Below are positions 44,353-45,163 of a stretch of 45,163 bases of DNA, in pieces (positions within the stretch are counted from its first letter, which is position 1; each line of letters opens with the position of its first letter). The stretch is from positions 1 through 45,163 of the forward strand of contig NZ_DBBS01000012.1 of NCBI RefSeq assembly GCF_002292295.1, given 5' to 3'. The DNA is from Sphingomonas sp. UBA978 (lineage in GTDB: Bacteria; Pseudomonadota; Alphaproteobacteria; Sphingomonadales; Sphingomonadaceae). The notes under the pieces were generated by a model. The model searched no databases, was not told the DNA's origin, and was given only the letters and a program-made list of their open reading frames with translations. Both the position numbers and the translations under genes were made by a program.

Positions 44353-45163
44353 ATGACCCCCGACAAGACGCCGCTCGCGCTTTACGTCCACTGGCCGTTC
44401 TGCGTCTCCAAATGCCCCTATTGCGACTTCAACAGCCATGTCCGCGACGTCGTCGACCAGCAGGCGTGGCGCGATTCGCTGCTCGCCGACCTCGCCTACG
44501 AGGCAGAGGCGCTGCCCGACCGCACGCTGGGATCGATCTTCTTCGGCGGTGGTACGCCGTCGCTGATGCCGCCCGCCACCGTCGCGGCGATCATCGCGGC
44601 GGCGCAGACGATCTGGACCCCGGCGCCCGATATCGAGATCACGCTGGAGGCGAACCCCTCCTCGGTCGAGGCGGCGCGCTTCGCCGACCTCGCCGCCGCC
44701 GGCGTCAACCGCGTCTCGCTCGGGCTGCAATCGCTCGACAATATGGCGCTCAAGTTTCTCGATCGCGCGCACGACGTCACCGAAGGGCTCGGCGCGCTCG
44801 ACACCGCGCAGCGCCACTTCGGCCGCGTCAGCTTCGACCTGATCTATGCGCTGCCCGACCAGAGCCTCGCCGCCTGGCAGGCGGAGCTCGCCCGCGCGCT
44901 GGCGTTCGGCACCGAGCATCTCTCGCTCTATCAATTGACGATCGAGCCCGGCACCCGCTTCGCCACCGAAGCCGCCCGGGGGCGCCTGACCATCCCCGAC
45001 GGCGACAGCGCCGCCGACCTGTTCGAGGCGACGCGGGCGATGACCGCCGCCGCCGGCCTGCCCGCCTACGAAACCTCGAACCATGCGCGGCCGGGTGCGG
45101 AGAGCCGCCACAACCTGACCTATTGGCGCTACGGCGATTATGCCGGCGTCGGCCCCGGCGCGC
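44353..45163 (+). CDS. hemW: HemW-like radical SAM protein (3' end outside window)
   Basis: The frame opens at the ATG at 44353 and runs past the right edge (270 residues seen). The radical SAM cluster is CVSKCPYCDF (Cys17, Cys21, Cys24), preceded by LALYVHWPF as in HemW. Then come FFGGGTPSLM, LEANPSS, GVNRVSLGLQS, FDLIYALPDQ and HLSLYQLTIEPGTRF, all HemW motifs. HemW hands haem to proteins such as respiratory oxidases; it is often misnamed coproporphyrinogen oxidase. The HNxTYWR-like motif (HNLTYWRY) at the end fits HemW. Confidence 0.93.
   Translation, partial: MTPDKTPLALYVHWPFCVSKCPYCDFNSHVRDVVDQQAWRDSLLADLAYEAEALPDRTLGSIFFGGGTPSLMPPATVAAIIAAAQTIWTPAPDIEITLEANPSSVEAARFADLAAAGVNRVSLGLQSLDNMALKFLDRAHDVTEGLGALDTAQRHFGRVSFDLIYALPDQSLAAWQAELARALAFGTEHLSLYQLTIEPGTRFATEAARGRLTIPDGDSAADLFEATRAMTAAAGLPAYETSNHARPGAESRHNLTYWRYGDYAGVGPGA

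Overview
The window is a high-GC (about two thirds G+C), densely packed chromosomal segment. The gene set points to an alphaproteobacterium of the Sphingomonas group: F0 ATP synthase genes apart from F1 with separate b and b' subunits, rph and hrcA-grpE close together and divergent, a vgr-related HExxH protein, a DUF6438 lipoprotein, and a BapA-type adhesin with its own type I exporter. The assignment rests on family recognition; there is no rRNA in the window. I see no tRNA, CRISPR array, transposase, integrase or prophage gene, so this looks like core chromosome with a surface-adhesion locus at the left edge.

Layout. (1) 1-10822, plus strand: the C-terminal 1863 residues of a giant adhesin (about 14 full tandem Ig-like repeats of 84 residues, then cadherin/VCBS-like domains and a C-terminal secretion region), followed by a TolC-like outer membrane channel, an ABC exporter with a degenerate peptidase domain, a membrane fusion protein and a MarR-type regulator, the last four chained by start/stop overlaps. 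(2) 10824-20494, minus strand: uvrC, a DUF3857-transglutaminase-TPR protein, a polysaccharide deacetylase overlapping a FemAB/BioF2-like acetyltransferase, recO, leuB, and a GT2-GtrA glycosyltransferase overlapping leuB. (3) 20553-28094, minus strand: a small secreted protein, a guanidinium-type SMR exporter, a structured inverted-repeat spacer, the F0 operon atpI-atpB-atpE-b'-b behind a clear TTGACA promoter, and the YdbH-YnbE-YdbL envelope lipid-transport set. (4) 28169-32463: radC, an EF-hand protein, purB, a periplasmic thioredoxin-like protein, a possible 28-residue membrane peptide, and a TM2 protein. (5) 32582-35943: dnaK-dnaJ (minus) with a heat-shock (RpoH-type) promoter and a long inverted repeat between the two genes. 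(6) 35944-39444: a PCuAC copper chaperone lipoprotein, a vgr-related protein, a truncated globin-sensor/chemoreceptor-like protein, threonine synthase and an orphan BrnA-like protein. (7) 39577-45163: grpE, hrcA and a DUF6438 lipoprotein (minus), then rph, rdgB and a GNAT protein (plus), a CAP-domain lipoprotein (minus), and the start of hemW (plus), which runs off the right edge.

How it works together. The left locus is a complete export machine for one surface adhesin, probably controlled in part by the MarR protein encoded at its end. The two chaperone loci (dnaK-dnaJ and hrcA-grpE) supply the whole DnaK system and its regulator. The most unusual items are the minimal globin-sensor/receptor protein that seems to lack a haem-ligand histidine, the hairpin that contains the ribosome-binding site of the exporter's outer membrane gene, the dnaK-dnaJ inverted repeat, and the short membrane peptide. 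I do not see convincing evidence of a wholly new defence or mobile system here.
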